Of a DNA stretch of 21,547 nt, positions 1-7,341 are shown in pieces. Below the pieces are notes generated by a model, which had not been told where the DNA came from, ran no database searches, and saw only the letters and a list, made by a program, of their open reading frames with translations. Source of the DNA: an uncultured Erysipelotrichaceae bacterium (GTDB lineage Bacteria > Bacillota_I > Bacilli_A > Erysipelotrichales > Erysipelotrichaceae). Location: assembly GCA_946621045.1 (NCBI GenBank), contig CAMOOA010000008.1, positions 1-21,547 of the forward strand, in the 5' to 3' direction. A program made the position numbers and the translations under genes. The number at the start of each line of letters is the position of its first letter. Positions within the stretch are counted from its first letter, which is position 1.

Positions 1-72
1 ATCACCCCGTGCTTTTGCGGAGGTGGTGCCGCACCCCAACCAAATTCAGATAGCTTTTTTCTTAACACAAGG
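1..72. other. Unassigned left edge
   Basis: No feature can be assigned with confidence. On the plus strand one frame reads open from the window edge to a TAG at 51-53, so this may be the last 16 codons of a gene lying to the left. A short stem TGCGG/CCGCA (17-21 with 30-34) and a T-run (55-60) follow each other loosely. On the minus strand this DNA lies downstream of the terminator at 73-100. Confidence 0.25.
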
Positions 73-100
73 AAAAGGACCGGTTTCACAGAACCGGTCC
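73..100 (-). terminator. Intrinsic terminator of the oxidoreductase/zinc-ribbon unit
   Basis: Read on the minus strand, a perfect 9-bp stem GGACCGGTT/AACCGGTCC (100-92 with 85-77) with a 6-nt loop is followed directly by TTTT (76-73). It sits 19 nt after the stop codon of the zinc-ribbon gene, so it closes the minus-strand unit. Confidence 0.85.
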
Positions 101-118
101 TGAACTGCAGATTTTAAC

Positions 119-1069
119 TTATTTCCGGACGGGAGATGTCTTTGAGAGAGCACCAGCGGTAATGGTATTGCCGCTTTCCGGATCCTCTTCACGTTTGTTG
201 TAGCGGACCTCATACTGTCCGTCCACTTCCAGCATCGACCCGTTGTCGATATGAAGCCGTCCGCTGCTGACCCGGCGCACTCTGCCGTTGGCGTCGCGGA
301 CATGAAGCGAGGCGTCATCAACCGGATTCACCCAGTAGGTTCCGCTCTTGAGATTCTTCGGAACGCTGTATTTTCCGGATTTCAGCGTCATGGTGTTTTC
401 GCTTGCGAGATAGACCAGACTCTTTTCCCGGTTTTCCGTGGCTGCGATTGCCATATGGTAGAACATGGACCGCAGATGGAACAGATCCGCATGCGGTGTT
501 TTGTACGTGTACTGTCTGCCGTGTTCCAGAACATGCACTGCATCTTTGTCGATGTGCTCGGAAATGACCGATGTCAGCCGGTGACAGTTGATGAAGTTGG
601 CAGAGAGGAAATACAGTGCCGCGTCGGTTTCGTATAATGTGCCTTCCACATCGACAGAACCCGATGCGGATTTTGCGCTCGGAATATTTGAAATCTGTCT
701 GCGGCCGATGTCGCCGATGCGGGTGACCGCCGGATCGGAAGGAATATCGCCGCGGTCAACGGTGATGACTGCCTTCCGCATGTTGACCACATGTTCTCCT
801 TTATGCAGAACCATCGGAGTGATCGGATAATACTTGGCGATTGCATCGTGAGCACGGTGATGTTCAAGATAGTCACCCATCATCATCTCCTGCATGTGCG
901 GCTGTGAGGTCACAAGCAACTGAAAAAGATCATATTTAACCTGAAGGTCATAGGAAGTGATGATCTTCCGGCATTTTTTGCAGATATAATGTCCGTCCGG
1001 CAGGCGTTCCGGCTGATGAAACAGTCCCCGTCCCTCTTCCAGACAGAAATCACACACTTTATTTGCCAT
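119..1069 (-). CDS. Two-CxxC zinc-ribbon protein of unknown function
   Basis: A 316-residue protein that I do not recognise as a named gene. The N-terminus has two CxxC pairs (Cys6/Cys9 and Cys30/Cys33) spaced like a four-cysteine zinc ribbon, resembling DUF4428-type N-terminal fingers. A long alpha/beta middle follows, containing a glycine/serine-rich patch. Near residues 238-295 there is a beta-rich stretch with a GKYSVPKNLKSGTYWV motif. It resembles the small 'GxYxVGxDIPAGTY' domain of Bacillota proteins. No signal peptide or membrane segment is seen, so it is probably cytoplasmic. The start at 1069 is chosen over an in-frame ATG eight codons upstream because a GGAGGA site (1080-1075) is correctly spaced before it. 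It lies 41 nt downstream of the oxidoreductase gene and is probably co-transcribed with it. Function unknown; a nucleic-acid-binding or bacterial PH-like scaffold role is possible. Confidence 0.8.
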   Translation of the reverse strand: MANKVCDFCLEEGRGLFHQPERLPDGHYICKKCRKIITSYDLQVKYDLFQLLVTSQPHMQEMMMGDYLEHHRAHDAIAKYYPITPMVLHKGEHVVNMRKAVITVDRGDIPSDPAVTRIGDIGRRQISNIPSAKSASGSVDVEGTLYETDAALYFLSANFINCHRLTSVISEHIDKDAVHVLEHGRQYTYKTPHADLFHLRSMFYHMAIAATENREKSLVYLASENTMTLKSGKYSVPKNLKSGTYWVNPVDDASLHVRDANGRVRRVSSGRLHIDNGSMLEVDGQYEVRYNKREEDPESGNTITAGALSKTSPVRK

Positions 1070-1110
1070 GCGCTTCCTCCGTTTCTGTCGCAATGTACTA
1101 ACATTGTACG

Positions 1111-2028
1111 TTATCTTTCCAGGATTTCCAGTACGGAGCTGGTGATTCGCTCCTGTTCTTCGTCAGCGGTCTTGCCCCGTTCGATCCGTTCCGCAAAGCG
1201 GCGTGCTTCAAACGAGAACTCGCTTTCAAAGGGAAATGTGAAAGTTTCCGGCGTGCCGTCAGCGGTAACGGTAAAGGAATCCGCCTTCCAGAATTCGTGG
1301 CAGTGCAGGGTTCCTTTTGTGCCGGTGATATTCAGAGCGCAGAGACCGTCCTCGATCATTGAGTAGTGCGCCTCAATCGGCAGCGTTCCGTCCGAGAGGC
1401 GGATCACGCCGCCGACATCCGTATCGTGATGGAACGTCTCACTGCGTCCCAGTTCCTGAAAGCCGCATCCGAAAAGACCGAACAGCGCAGCCAGCGGATA
1501 ACATCCGACATCATACAGCGCGCCTTTACCCGGAACCGTCATGCGCCATGCATCATCCGGAAGGATATGTTTCCGGCAGAAGCCGGCTTCTGCTTTTGTG
1601 ACCGTGCCCAGCGTTCCGTCCCGGACCACCTGCCTGATGGCCTGATAGGTCGGCGTATACAGGGTTTTCTGCGCTTCCATCAGCACGAGGCCGCGCGCAT
1701 GCGCAAGCGCGAGGAGTTCCTGATAGTCAGAGACGGTAAGGACAATCGGCTTTTCGCACAGCACATGGATGCCGCGCTCGAGACAGAAGGCGATCTGTTC
1801 CTTATGCACGTGGTTCGGGGTTGAAATATACACCGCATCGATGCCGTTCTTCAGAAGAATTTCTTCCGCCGTTCCGACAGCGGCAACGCCGTATTCTGCC
1901 GCGTAGTCCCTTACCTGATCGGGATGCCGCGATACAAACGCGCTTACACGCGCATTCGAAAGATGCTTCATGCCTTCCATAAAGCGGTGGCTGATATTCC
2001 CCGGGCCGATTACTGCAATCTGAATCAT
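1111..2028 (-). CDS. Gfo/Idh/MocA family NAD(P)-dependent oxidoreductase
   Basis: A 305-residue cytoplasmic dehydrogenase of the Gfo/Idh/MocA superfamily, which oxidises or reduces hydroxyl groups of sugars, inositols or related polyols with NAD(P). The N-terminal Rossmann fold shows a GPGNIS nucleotide-binding turn (residues 8-13). The family EKP motif is present (Glu92-Lys93-Pro94, Lys being the catalytic base), as is the GALYDVGCYPL segment (169-179) that contributes active-site residues. Length is slightly short for the family (about 330-350) but both domains are present. The start at 2028 is preferred because CGGAG (2040-2036) precedes it at good spacing; an ORF extension of seven codons upstream has no ribosome site. 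The substrate cannot be told from sequence. It is divergent from the alpha/beta hydrolase and is followed at 41 nt by the zinc-ribbon gene. Confidence 0.9.
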   Translation of the reverse strand: MIQIAVIGPGNISHRFMEGMKHLSNARVSAFVSRHPDQVRDYAAEYGVAAVGTAEEILLKNGIDAVYISTPNHVHKEQIAFCLERGIHVLCEKPIVLTVSDYQELLALAHARGLVLMEAQKTLYTPTYQAIRQVVRDGTLGTVTKAEAGFCRKHILPDDAWRMTVPGKGALYDVGCYPLAALFGLFGCGFQELGRSETFHHDTDVGGVIRLSDGTLPIEAHYSMIEDGLCALNITGTKGTLHCHEFWKADSFTVTADGTPETFTFPFESEFSFEARRFAERIERGKTADEEQERITSSVLEILER

Positions 2029-2048
2029 ATTCTGTCTCCGCTGAAACA

Positions 2049-2057
2049 ATCATAACA
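2049..2057 (-). promoter_or_regulatory. Candidate extended -10 promoter for the oxidoreductase unit
   Basis: On the minus strand the sequence TGT-TATGAT (2057-2049) is an extended -10 element. A start of transcription near 2042 would give a leader of about 14 nt that still contains the CGGAG ribosome site. No good -35 box is visible, which fits an extended -10 promoter. It is back to back with the element at 2074-2082. Confidence 0.45.
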
Positions 2058-2073
2058 GATACAAATCCGCTGA

Positions 2074-2082
2074 TGATACAAT
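2074..2082 (+). promoter_or_regulatory. Candidate extended -10 promoter, leaderless start at 2090
   Basis: TGA-TACAAT (2074-2082) ends 7 nt before the ATG at 2090, so the predicted first transcribed base coincides with the start codon. No Shine-Dalgarno sequence precedes the ATG, consistent with a leaderless mRNA. No convincing -35 hexamer is visible. Confidence 0.45.
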
Positions 2083-2089
2083 ATGCCAT

Positions 2090-3034
2090 ATGCAGGTCGG
2101 TCTGATTATTACGGTTTTACTGGTTCTTCTCTTCATCGCCGGATGGATCTTTTTCCGCTACACGATGACGCGGGAAGGCCTGGCAATGCCAGGCAAGCCG
2201 CGCATCACGGAAGAACATCCGGATCTTCGCGCCTGGGCAAAGTACCGCGCCCGGCATGAGGCGGACGTACAGTGGTTTGAAAAACAGGCGATGGAAGAGG
2301 TATGGATTACTTCACATGACGGGCTGAAGCTGTACGGACAGTATCTGCACTGTGACCGGCCGGAGCGGCTGGTTATCTGCGTGCATGGATACCGCGGAGC
2401 CGCAAAACATGATTTTGCGTCGCAGGGCAGATGGCTTCATGAAGAAGGGTGCGATGTGCTGTTTATCACACAGCGTGCATCCGGAAACAGTGAGGGGAAC
2501 TATACCACATTCGGCGCGAAGGAAAAACTGGATGTCCGGGACTGGGCACGCTTCGCGGCAGAAACACATCCGGATCTTCCGATCTGTCTGTACGGAATCT
2601 CCATGGGAGCTTCGACAGTTCTGCTTTCATCGGTGACCGGTCTGCCGGAAGCGGTGAAGGGCTTCATTGCGGACTGCGGGTTTATCTCGGTCCGCAGTAT
2701 TCTTGCGGCACAGTCGCGGCAGGCATTTCATCTGCCGCCGGTTCCGCTGCTGGACATTCTTCAGATATACTGTATTCTGCTGGCGAAGTTCCGCTTCTCG
2801 GATGCCGACGCAAGGCGCGTTCTGCCGGACAATACGATCCCGACGCTGTTTATTCACGGCGAAGACGATCACTTTGTCTGGCCGCAGAATACAAAGGAAA
2901 ACTACGCCGCGTGCGGCGGACCGAAGGAACTGCTTCTGATTCCGCACGGTGTGCATGCAAGTTCATTCTGTGAAAACACCGGACTGTATCAGGCATATGT
3001 CCGGAAACTGTTCCGCGGGGAGATTCGGTTATGA
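2090..3034 (+). CDS. Membrane-anchored alpha/beta hydrolase
   Basis: A 314-residue serine hydrolase of the alpha/beta fold (S33/YqkD-like group). A single N-terminal hydrophobic helix (about residues 4-22) with no cleavage site suggests a membrane anchor. The oxyanion region is HGYRG (99-103). The nucleophile elbow is GISMG with Ser171, the acid is probably Asp260 in HGEDDHFV, and the base is His289 in PHGVHA. Activity is probably esterase-, lipase- or peptidase-like; the substrate is unknown. The ATG has no ribosome site and follows a -10-like element by 7 nt, so the start may be leaderless; no better in-frame start is seen before the anchor helix. The stop overlaps the next start (ATGA), which makes it the first gene of a four-gene operon. 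Confidence 0.88.
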   Translation: MQVGLIITVLLVLLFIAGWIFFRYTMTREGLAMPGKPRITEEHPDLRAWAKYRARHEADVQWFEKQAMEEVWITSHDGLKLYGQYLHCDRPERLVICVHGYRGAAKHDFASQGRWLHEEGCDVLFITQRASGNSEGNYTTFGAKEKLDVRDWARFAAETHPDLPICLYGISMGASTVLLSSVTGLPEAVKGFIADCGFISVRSILAAQSRQAFHLPPVPLLDILQIYCILLAKFRFSDADARRVLPDNTIPTLFIHGEDDHFVWPQNTKENYAACGGPKELLLIPHGVHASSFCENTGLYQAYVRKLFRGEIRL

Positions 3035-3582
3035 TTCTGTTTACAGCGCTGTATATATCCGGGGAGGCAGCCGATGCGGCAGTCCGGCTTTCCGAACTTC
3101 TCAGGTCACGTTCCGAAGGGAGCTATCCGCCGCGCGAAAACTACCATGTGACCATACACTATTTCGGAGAACAGGACCGCAGGACGATGCAGAAGATCCG
3201 TGCTGTTCTGGATGTGCATCCGATTCCGGAATGTTCCCTGACATTCGACCGTCTGGTCCGGTTTCATGGAAACCGCGGCGATCAGGTAGTATATGCCGCC
3301 GCAGACTGCGCAGCGCTTAGCGCATGGCGCCGAACGCTCAGCGAGGCATACCGGAAGGAAGGAATCGGTTTTGATGAAAAGGACTTCCTTCCGCACATCA
3401 CGCTTGTGCGCGGAAAACAGGGAAGGATACAGTTTGAGGATATTGAAGTGCCGGCCGTAACATTCCGTCCGGCGAAACCGGTTCTGCTGGAGTCGCTTCA
3501 GATCAGAGGGAAGCGGATATACCGTCCGGCCGAACCGGAAGATGAGGAACATGAATATGACGATCAAAGCGATACTGTTTGA
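3031..3582 (+). CDS. thpR: RNA 2',3'-cyclic phosphodiesterase (2H/LigT family)
   Basis: A 183-residue member of the 2H phosphoesterase superfamily. Both signature tetrads are present: HVTI at residues 39-42 and HITL at 122-125, with the expected spacing. ThpR/LigT enzymes hydrolyse RNA 2',3'-cyclic phosphates to 2'-phosphates and show RNA ligase activity in vitro; their physiological role is unclear. Length matches the family. The C-terminal tail (about the last 15 residues) is acidic and lies where the next gene begins. Translation is coupled to the hydrolase through ATGA at 3031-3034. Cytoplasmic; no signal peptide. Confidence 0.88.
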   Translation: MILFTALYISGEAADAAVRLSELLRSRSEGSYPPRENYHVTIHYFGEQDRRTMQKIRAVLDVHPIPECSLTFDRLVRFHGNRGDQVVYAAADCAALSAWRRTLSEAYRKEGIGFDEKDFLPHITLVRGKQGRIQFEDIEVPAVTFRPAKPVLLESLQIRGKRIYRPAEPEDEEHEYDDQSDTV

Positions 3583-4231
3583 TTTTGACGATACCCTCGG
3601 AAACCGTGAGGAGTATTCTCACCGCACCTATACGAAGCGGGTTGAGGAAATCATGCCGGATGCGGATCCGTGGCTGAAGGAAACGGTAATTCAGATGGCG
3701 CTGATTTATGATCAGCACGGCGATGTGCCGAAACAGTATGTCCGTGACCGGGTTCTGAAAATGCACGGTGTCGATCTCGGGGAAGATTTCCCGGAGTACT
3801 GGCCGGAACACCAGTGGGAAAATGTCGTGCTGTATGATGATGCGATGCCGACGGTTGAGGAACTGAAGCGGCGCGGATATCTGGTGGGAATTTTGTCCAA
3901 CGGAGATTCCTTCGGCCAGCATCGGAAAATCAATAAATGCGGTCTTGACCGTGTAATGGATGTGATTACCGTCAGCGGCGATACGGATACCCGCAAGCCG
4001 GATCCGAAGATCTTCCGCATGACGGCGGAGAAACTCGGTGTGAAGCCGGAGGAGTGCGCCTTTGTCGGCGATATGTTCAGCCGCGATATCTACGGCGCCC
4101 ATCTTTCCGGGATGAAGCCGATCTGGATCTGGCCGCACGGAGAACGGGACTGCCGGTTTTCGGAAGTGACGCAGATCCATCATCTTTCGGAGCTGCTTGC
4201 GATGTTTCCGGGAACGGAGAATAACAGGTAA
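3557..4231 (+). CDS. HAD family hydrolase, subfamily IA
   Basis: A 224-residue haloacid-dehalogenase-type phosphatase with all four motifs. Motif I is DFDDT (nucleophile Asp9, acid/base Asp11), motif II Ser114 in ILSNG, motif III Lys147 in TRKPDP, and motif IV GDMFSRD with Asp172 and Asp177. A helical C1 cap lies between motifs I and II (about residues 20-95), as in YjjG-like nucleotide or small phosphometabolite phosphatases. Three in-frame ATGs exist (3542, 3551, 3557). I choose 3557 because GAGGA (3544-3548) is 8 nt upstream of it, whereas the other two have no usable site. The gene overlaps thpR by 26 nt. The substrate is unknown. Confidence 0.9.
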   Translation: MTIKAILFDFDDTLGNREEYSHRTYTKRVEEIMPDADPWLKETVIQMALIYDQHGDVPKQYVRDRVLKMHGVDLGEDFPEYWPEHQWENVVLYDDAMPTVEELKRRGYLVGILSNGDSFGQHRKINKCGLDRVMDVITVSGDTDTRKPDPKIFRMTAEKLGVKPEECAFVGDMFSRDIYGAHLSGMKPIWIWPHGERDCRFSEVTQIHHLSELLAMFPGTENNR

Positions 4232-4250
4232 AACGGGAGGGCGGCGGACG

Positions 4251-5132
4251 ATGAGACTTTCCATTATTTCAGATCAGATCAGTGACCGGCCGGAAGAGGC
4301 GTTCCCGAAGATCCGGGAAGCCGGTTATGAATATATGGAACTGCATAATATTTACGATAAGACGATTGAAGAACTGGATGCGGCGGAAACAGCCCATGTG
4401 AAGAACCTGCTGAAGGAAAACGGTCTGAAGGCTGCCGGTCTTGCGACGACCGTGTACTTCGTCTGCCCGCTGTATCCGCAGGATCATGTGACGGGATTCA
4501 ACGAATCATTTCATGTCACCGAAGGCGGAAGAGATGTTCATCTGCGCCGGCTGGAGCGGGCGTGTCAGATCGCCGCGGAACTGGAAGCGCCGGTGATCCG
4601 TCTGTTTCCGTTCCGGTTTCCGGACAACCGGAAGCCGCCCTTCGGAGATGAAGCGGACATGGCGCAGATTGTTTCCGCAATGCGGGAAGCCTCCGATATT
4701 GCGGCACCGTATGCGGTAACCCTTGCGGTGGAGAACTGCCCGTATTCACATCTTCCCAAGGGTGAAATGACGCTGGAACTGATCCGGCGGACGGACCGTG
4801 CGAATGTAAGACTGCTGTATGATCCGGCAAACTCCTACCGGGCAGTAAAAGAAAATGTCCCGGAACGGTATCTGTCCTGGAACCTGAAGAAGGAAGTCAG
4901 GGAGCTTGCGCCGTATATTGCGCACGTCCATGTCAAGAACTATCACTATGATCCGTCTGTGCAGCCAAAGCCGTTTGTGCATGTGTCTGCCGGAACGGGA
5001 GACATTGATTACGATGACCTTCTGCCGCAGCTTGACGCCCTCGGCTATACCGGGGTGCTGTCGCTGGAGCCGGAAGTCGGCCCGAAGGAAACAGCGGAAT
5101 CCATGAAGTGGATGTATGACCGGTTCAGATAA
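4251..5132 (+). CDS. Sugar phosphate isomerase/epimerase (AP endonuclease 2-like TIM barrel)
   Basis: A 293-residue TIM-barrel protein of the xylose-isomerase-like family. The expected divalent-metal ligands are visible at strand ends: Glu161 in LAVENC, Asp191 in LLYDPANSY, His227 in HVHVKNYH and Glu273 in LSLEPEV. Family members isomerise or epimerise keto sugars, inosose or related compounds, or act as hydroxypyruvate isomerases; the substrate cannot be assigned. The start is at 4251, after a GGGAGG site (4235-4240). An upstream in-frame ATG at 4197 lies inside the HAD gene and lacks a site. It is the last gene of the operon, 19 nt after the HAD gene, and a terminator overlaps its stop codon. 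Confidence 0.88.
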   Translation: MRLSIISDQISDRPEEAFPKIREAGYEYMELHNIYDKTIEELDAAETAHVKNLLKENGLKAAGLATTVYFVCPLYPQDHVTGFNESFHVTEGGRDVHLRRLERACQIAAELEAPVIRLFPFRFPDNRKPPFGDEADMAQIVSAMREASDIAAPYAVTLAVENCPYSHLPKGEMTLELIRRTDRANVRLLYDPANSYRAVKENVPERYLSWNLKKEVRELAPYIAHVHVKNYHYDPSVQPKPFVHVSAGTGDIDYDDLLPQLDALGYTGVLSLEPEVGPKETAESMKWMYDRFR

Positions 5133-5149
5133 TTGATCCGGTTTTCTTT
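5119..5149 (+). terminator. Intrinsic terminator of the hydrolase-thpR-HAD-isomerase operon
   Basis: ACCGGTTCA (5119-5127) pairs with TGATCCGGT (5134-5142) at eight of nine positions around a 6-nt loop, followed by TTTTCTTTC. The stem begins inside the isomerase gene and its loop contains the last bases of the stop codon. The DNA also encodes the end of the convergent minus-strand gene. Confidence 0.55.
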
Positions 5150-5457
5150 CTGCCCGGAAGGAGCCAGAACAGTCTGTAACAGAAGGTGCGGAATGCCGTG
5201 TCGCCCGCATCGGAAAGATCGATCGGATCGGCGTGCTCCATGACGCTTTTCAGATGCAGAACCGGACGCAGACGCAGGCAGAGGAAATATACGGACGCAT
5301 GAAAATAGAGCTCACGGGCGATATCGCGTTCGCTGAGGTGTACGAGCTTTCCTTCCCGGCGGATTTCCGCGGCTTTTTTCAGACATTCTTCTTTCACGAG
5401 AAGACGCGGATCCACCGGCAGGGAATAAATTTTCGGAATCGGCTGCGGGTGTTTCAT
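5125..5457 (-). CDS. Small protein of unknown function
   Basis: A 110-residue protein that I do not recognise. It is rich in charged and helical residues, for example the stretch KKAAEIRREGK near residues 28-38 and ARELYFHASVYF near 48-59. There is no signal peptide, membrane helix or cysteine motif. It is supported by being the only sensible occupant of the 430-nt space between the isomerase and the ABC genes, and by an amino-acid composition that reads like a folded protein. Its last codons overlap the end of the plus-strand isomerase by 8 nt. A GTG immediately precedes the ATG at 5457. No ribosome site is seen; TAAAAT (5471-5466) ends 8 nt before the ATG, so the mRNA may be leaderless. The reading frame is moderately sure, the function unknown. 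Confidence 0.55.
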   Translation of the reverse strand: MKHPQPIPKIYSLPVDPRLLVKEECLKKAAEIRREGKLVHLSERDIARELYFHASVYFLCLRLRPVLHLKSVMEHADPIDLSDAGDTAFRTFCYRLFWLLPGRKKTGSII

Positions 5458-5465
5458 CACTGTAT

Positions 5466-5471
5466 ATTTTA
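5466..5471 (-). promoter_or_regulatory. Candidate -10 box for the small minus-strand gene
   Basis: TAAAAT on the minus strand, 8 nt upstream of the ATG at 5457, in an AT-rich stretch with a small inverted repeat CTGTA/TACAG (5474-5470 with 5464-5460). No clear -35 box. Transcription would begin within a couple of bases of the start codon. Confidence 0.3.
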
Positions 5472-5518
5472 CAGGTAAAAAACGCAGATGCGGACAGATA
5501 CCGGAAACGGTCCGGTTA

Positions 5519-5527
5519 TGTTAGAAT
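5519..5527 (+). promoter_or_regulatory. Candidate extended -10 promoter of the ABC exporter operon
   Basis: TGT-TAGAAT (5519-5527) is an extended -10 element. The predicted transcript would start near 5534, giving a leader of about 30 nt that includes the strong GAAGGTGATC ribosome site. No recognisable -35 box. Confidence 0.4.
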
Positions 5528-5565
5528 TCAAACGATATTTTTTATATGAAAGAAGGTGATCCTGT

Positions 5566-7341
5566 TTGAATACAATACGGCAGCTTTACCGGAGTGTACG
5601 AGAGTTTCGGAAACCGGCGCTTCAGACCCCGTTTCTGGTCATCGGAGAAGTGATTTTTGAGGCGCTGATTCCCTATACCATCGCCATGCTGGTAAACGAA
5701 GTGAAAGCAGGCGGCGGAATTGACCGCATTCTGCACTATGCATGGATCCTGCTGGCGATGTCGATGGCTTCACTGCTGTTCGGCTATCTTGCGGGCCTTA
5801 CCTGTGCCAGAAGCAGCTGCGGTTTTGCGAGGAATCTGCGGCATGACGTGTTTTACCGGATCCAGCAGTTCTCCTTTGCGAATATAGACCGGTTCAGCTC
5901 GGCATCCCTGGTAACCCGTCTGACGACGGACATTCAGAATATCCAGATGGCATTCATGATGATCATCCGGACTGCGATCCGTGCGCCGCTCAATCTGATT
6001 TTTTCCTTTGCCATGGCCTTCTACATGGGCGGTTCAATGGCAGTGATCTTTCTTGCGGTAATGCCGGTACTCTGCATCGGTCTTTATGCGGTCGCACGGG
6101 TGACCATGCCGCTGTTCAAGGCCGGCTTCCCGAAGTACGATGCGCTGAACGAATCGGTCGAGGAAAACATCAAGGGCATCCGTGTCGTCAAATCCTTTGT
6201 CCGGGAAGACTATGAGACGGAAAAGTTCCATGACGCCAGCGAGAATATCCGGAAGATCTTCACGAAGGCGGAACGCATCCTTGCGCTCAACAGCCCGCTG
6301 ATGCAGATGTGTCTCTATTCGGTCATGCTGTTTGTGCTGTCCGTCGGTTCAAAGCGCATCATTACGACAAACGGAACCGCGCTCGACATCGGCCAGTTCT
6401 CCACACTGCTTACCTACAGCTTTCAGATTCTCTCGAGTCTGATGATGCTGTCGATGATCTTTGTCATGATCACCTTCTCTGCGGAAAGCGCGCAGCGTGT
6501 CTGTGAAGTGCTCCGCGAAGAAAGCACGATTCAGAATCCGGAACATCCGGTCACCGAAGTTCCGGACGGCTCCATTGACTTTGACCACGTGACATTCCGT
6601 TACTTCAGGGACTCCGAGAACCCGGTGCTGGACGATATCAATCTGCACATCCGCTCCGGTGAAACCATCGGAATCATCGGCGGAACCGGTTCCTCCAAAT
6701 CTTCCCTGGTCCAGCTGATTCCGCGTCTGTATGACGTTGCGGAAGGCAGTGTCCGGGTCGGCGGAAACGATGTCCGCACCTATGATCTCGAAGTGCTCCG
6801 CGATTCCGTCGCGATGGTGCTTCAGAAGAACGTCCTGTTCTCCGGAACGATTGCGGAAAACATCCGCTGGGGAGACAAAGATGCGGATGATGAGGAAGTA
6901 AAGCATGTATGCAGACTGGCCTGCGCCGATGAGTTTATCGACAAGATGCCGGACGGATATGACACCTACATCGAACAGGGCGGAACCAATGTGTCCGGCG
7001 GTCAGAAACAGCGTCTGTGCATTGCGCGCGCACTTCTGAAAAAGCCGAAGATTCTGATTCTGGATGACAGCACCTCTGCGGTTGATACCCGCACAGATGC
7101 GCTGATCCGCAAAGCGATGAAAGAATATATTCCTTCCACGACAAAGATCATCATTGCCCAGCGTACTTCCTCCGTGGAAGACGCTGACCGGATCATTGTC
7201 ATGGACAACGGAAGAATCAATGCGATCGGTACGAGCAAGGAACTTCTCAGGACAAATGAAATCTACCGAGAGGTTTACTTCTCGCAGAACCGTCAGGACA
7301 GCGATGAAACAGAAATGACTGTTTCGGAGGCGGCCGCATGA
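5566..7341 (+). CDS. ABC exporter half-transporter with degenerate nucleotide site
   Basis: A 591-residue half-transporter: a six-helix type I exporter membrane domain (about 15-310) followed by an ATPase domain. It belongs to the TM287/BmrC-like half of heterodimeric multidrug or lipid exporters. Walker A is GGTGSSKSS (372-380), with Ser377 where the usual glycine precedes the lysine. The signature is NVSGGQ (475-480). Walker B ends in Asp500, followed by Asp501 where the catalytic glutamate is expected, and the H-loop residue is Gln532 instead of His. These changes mark the non-hydrolysing site, while its intact signature serves the partner's site. It starts with TTG at 5566: GAAGGTGATC (5552-5561) lies just upstream and no ATG fits. 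The stop overlaps the partner start by ATGA. Substrate unknown. Confidence 0.93.
   Translation: MNTIRQLYRSVREFRKPALQTPFLVIGEVIFEALIPYTIAMLVNEVKAGGGIDRILHYAWILLAMSMASLLFGYLAGLTCARSSCGFARNLRHDVFYRIQQFSFANIDRFSSASLVTRLTTDIQNIQMAFMMIIRTAIRAPLNLIFSFAMAFYMGGSMAVIFLAVMPVLCIGLYAVARVTMPLFKAGFPKYDALNESVEENIKGIRVVKSFVREDYETEKFHDASENIRKIFTKAERILALNSPLMQMCLYSVMLFVLSVGSKRIITTNGTALDIGQFSTLLTYSFQILSSLMMLSMIFVMITFSAESAQRVCEVLREESTIQNPEHPVTEVPDGSIDFDHVTFRYFRDSENPVLDDINLHIRSGETIGIIGGTGSSKSSLVQLIPRLYDVAEGSVRVGGNDVRTYDLEVLRDSVAMVLQKNVLFSGTIAENIRWGDKDADDEEVKHVCRLACADEFIDKMPDGYDTYIEQGGTNVSGGQKQRLCIARALLKKPKILILDDSTSAVDTRTDALIRKAMKEYIPSTTKIIIAQRTSSVEDADRIIVMDNGRINAIGTSKELLRTNEIYREVYFSQNRQDSDETEMTVSEAAA

Noticed and set aside
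1..50. T-box-like GGTGGTGCCGC on the plus strand
   Set aside because: It resembles the T-box core, but no competing terminator pair and no plus-strand gene follows; the next gene is on the minus strand.
3542..3556. Upstream ATGs at 3542 and 3551 for the HAD gene
   Set aside because: Neither has a correctly spaced ribosome site; GAGGA at 3544-3548 fits the ATG at 3557.
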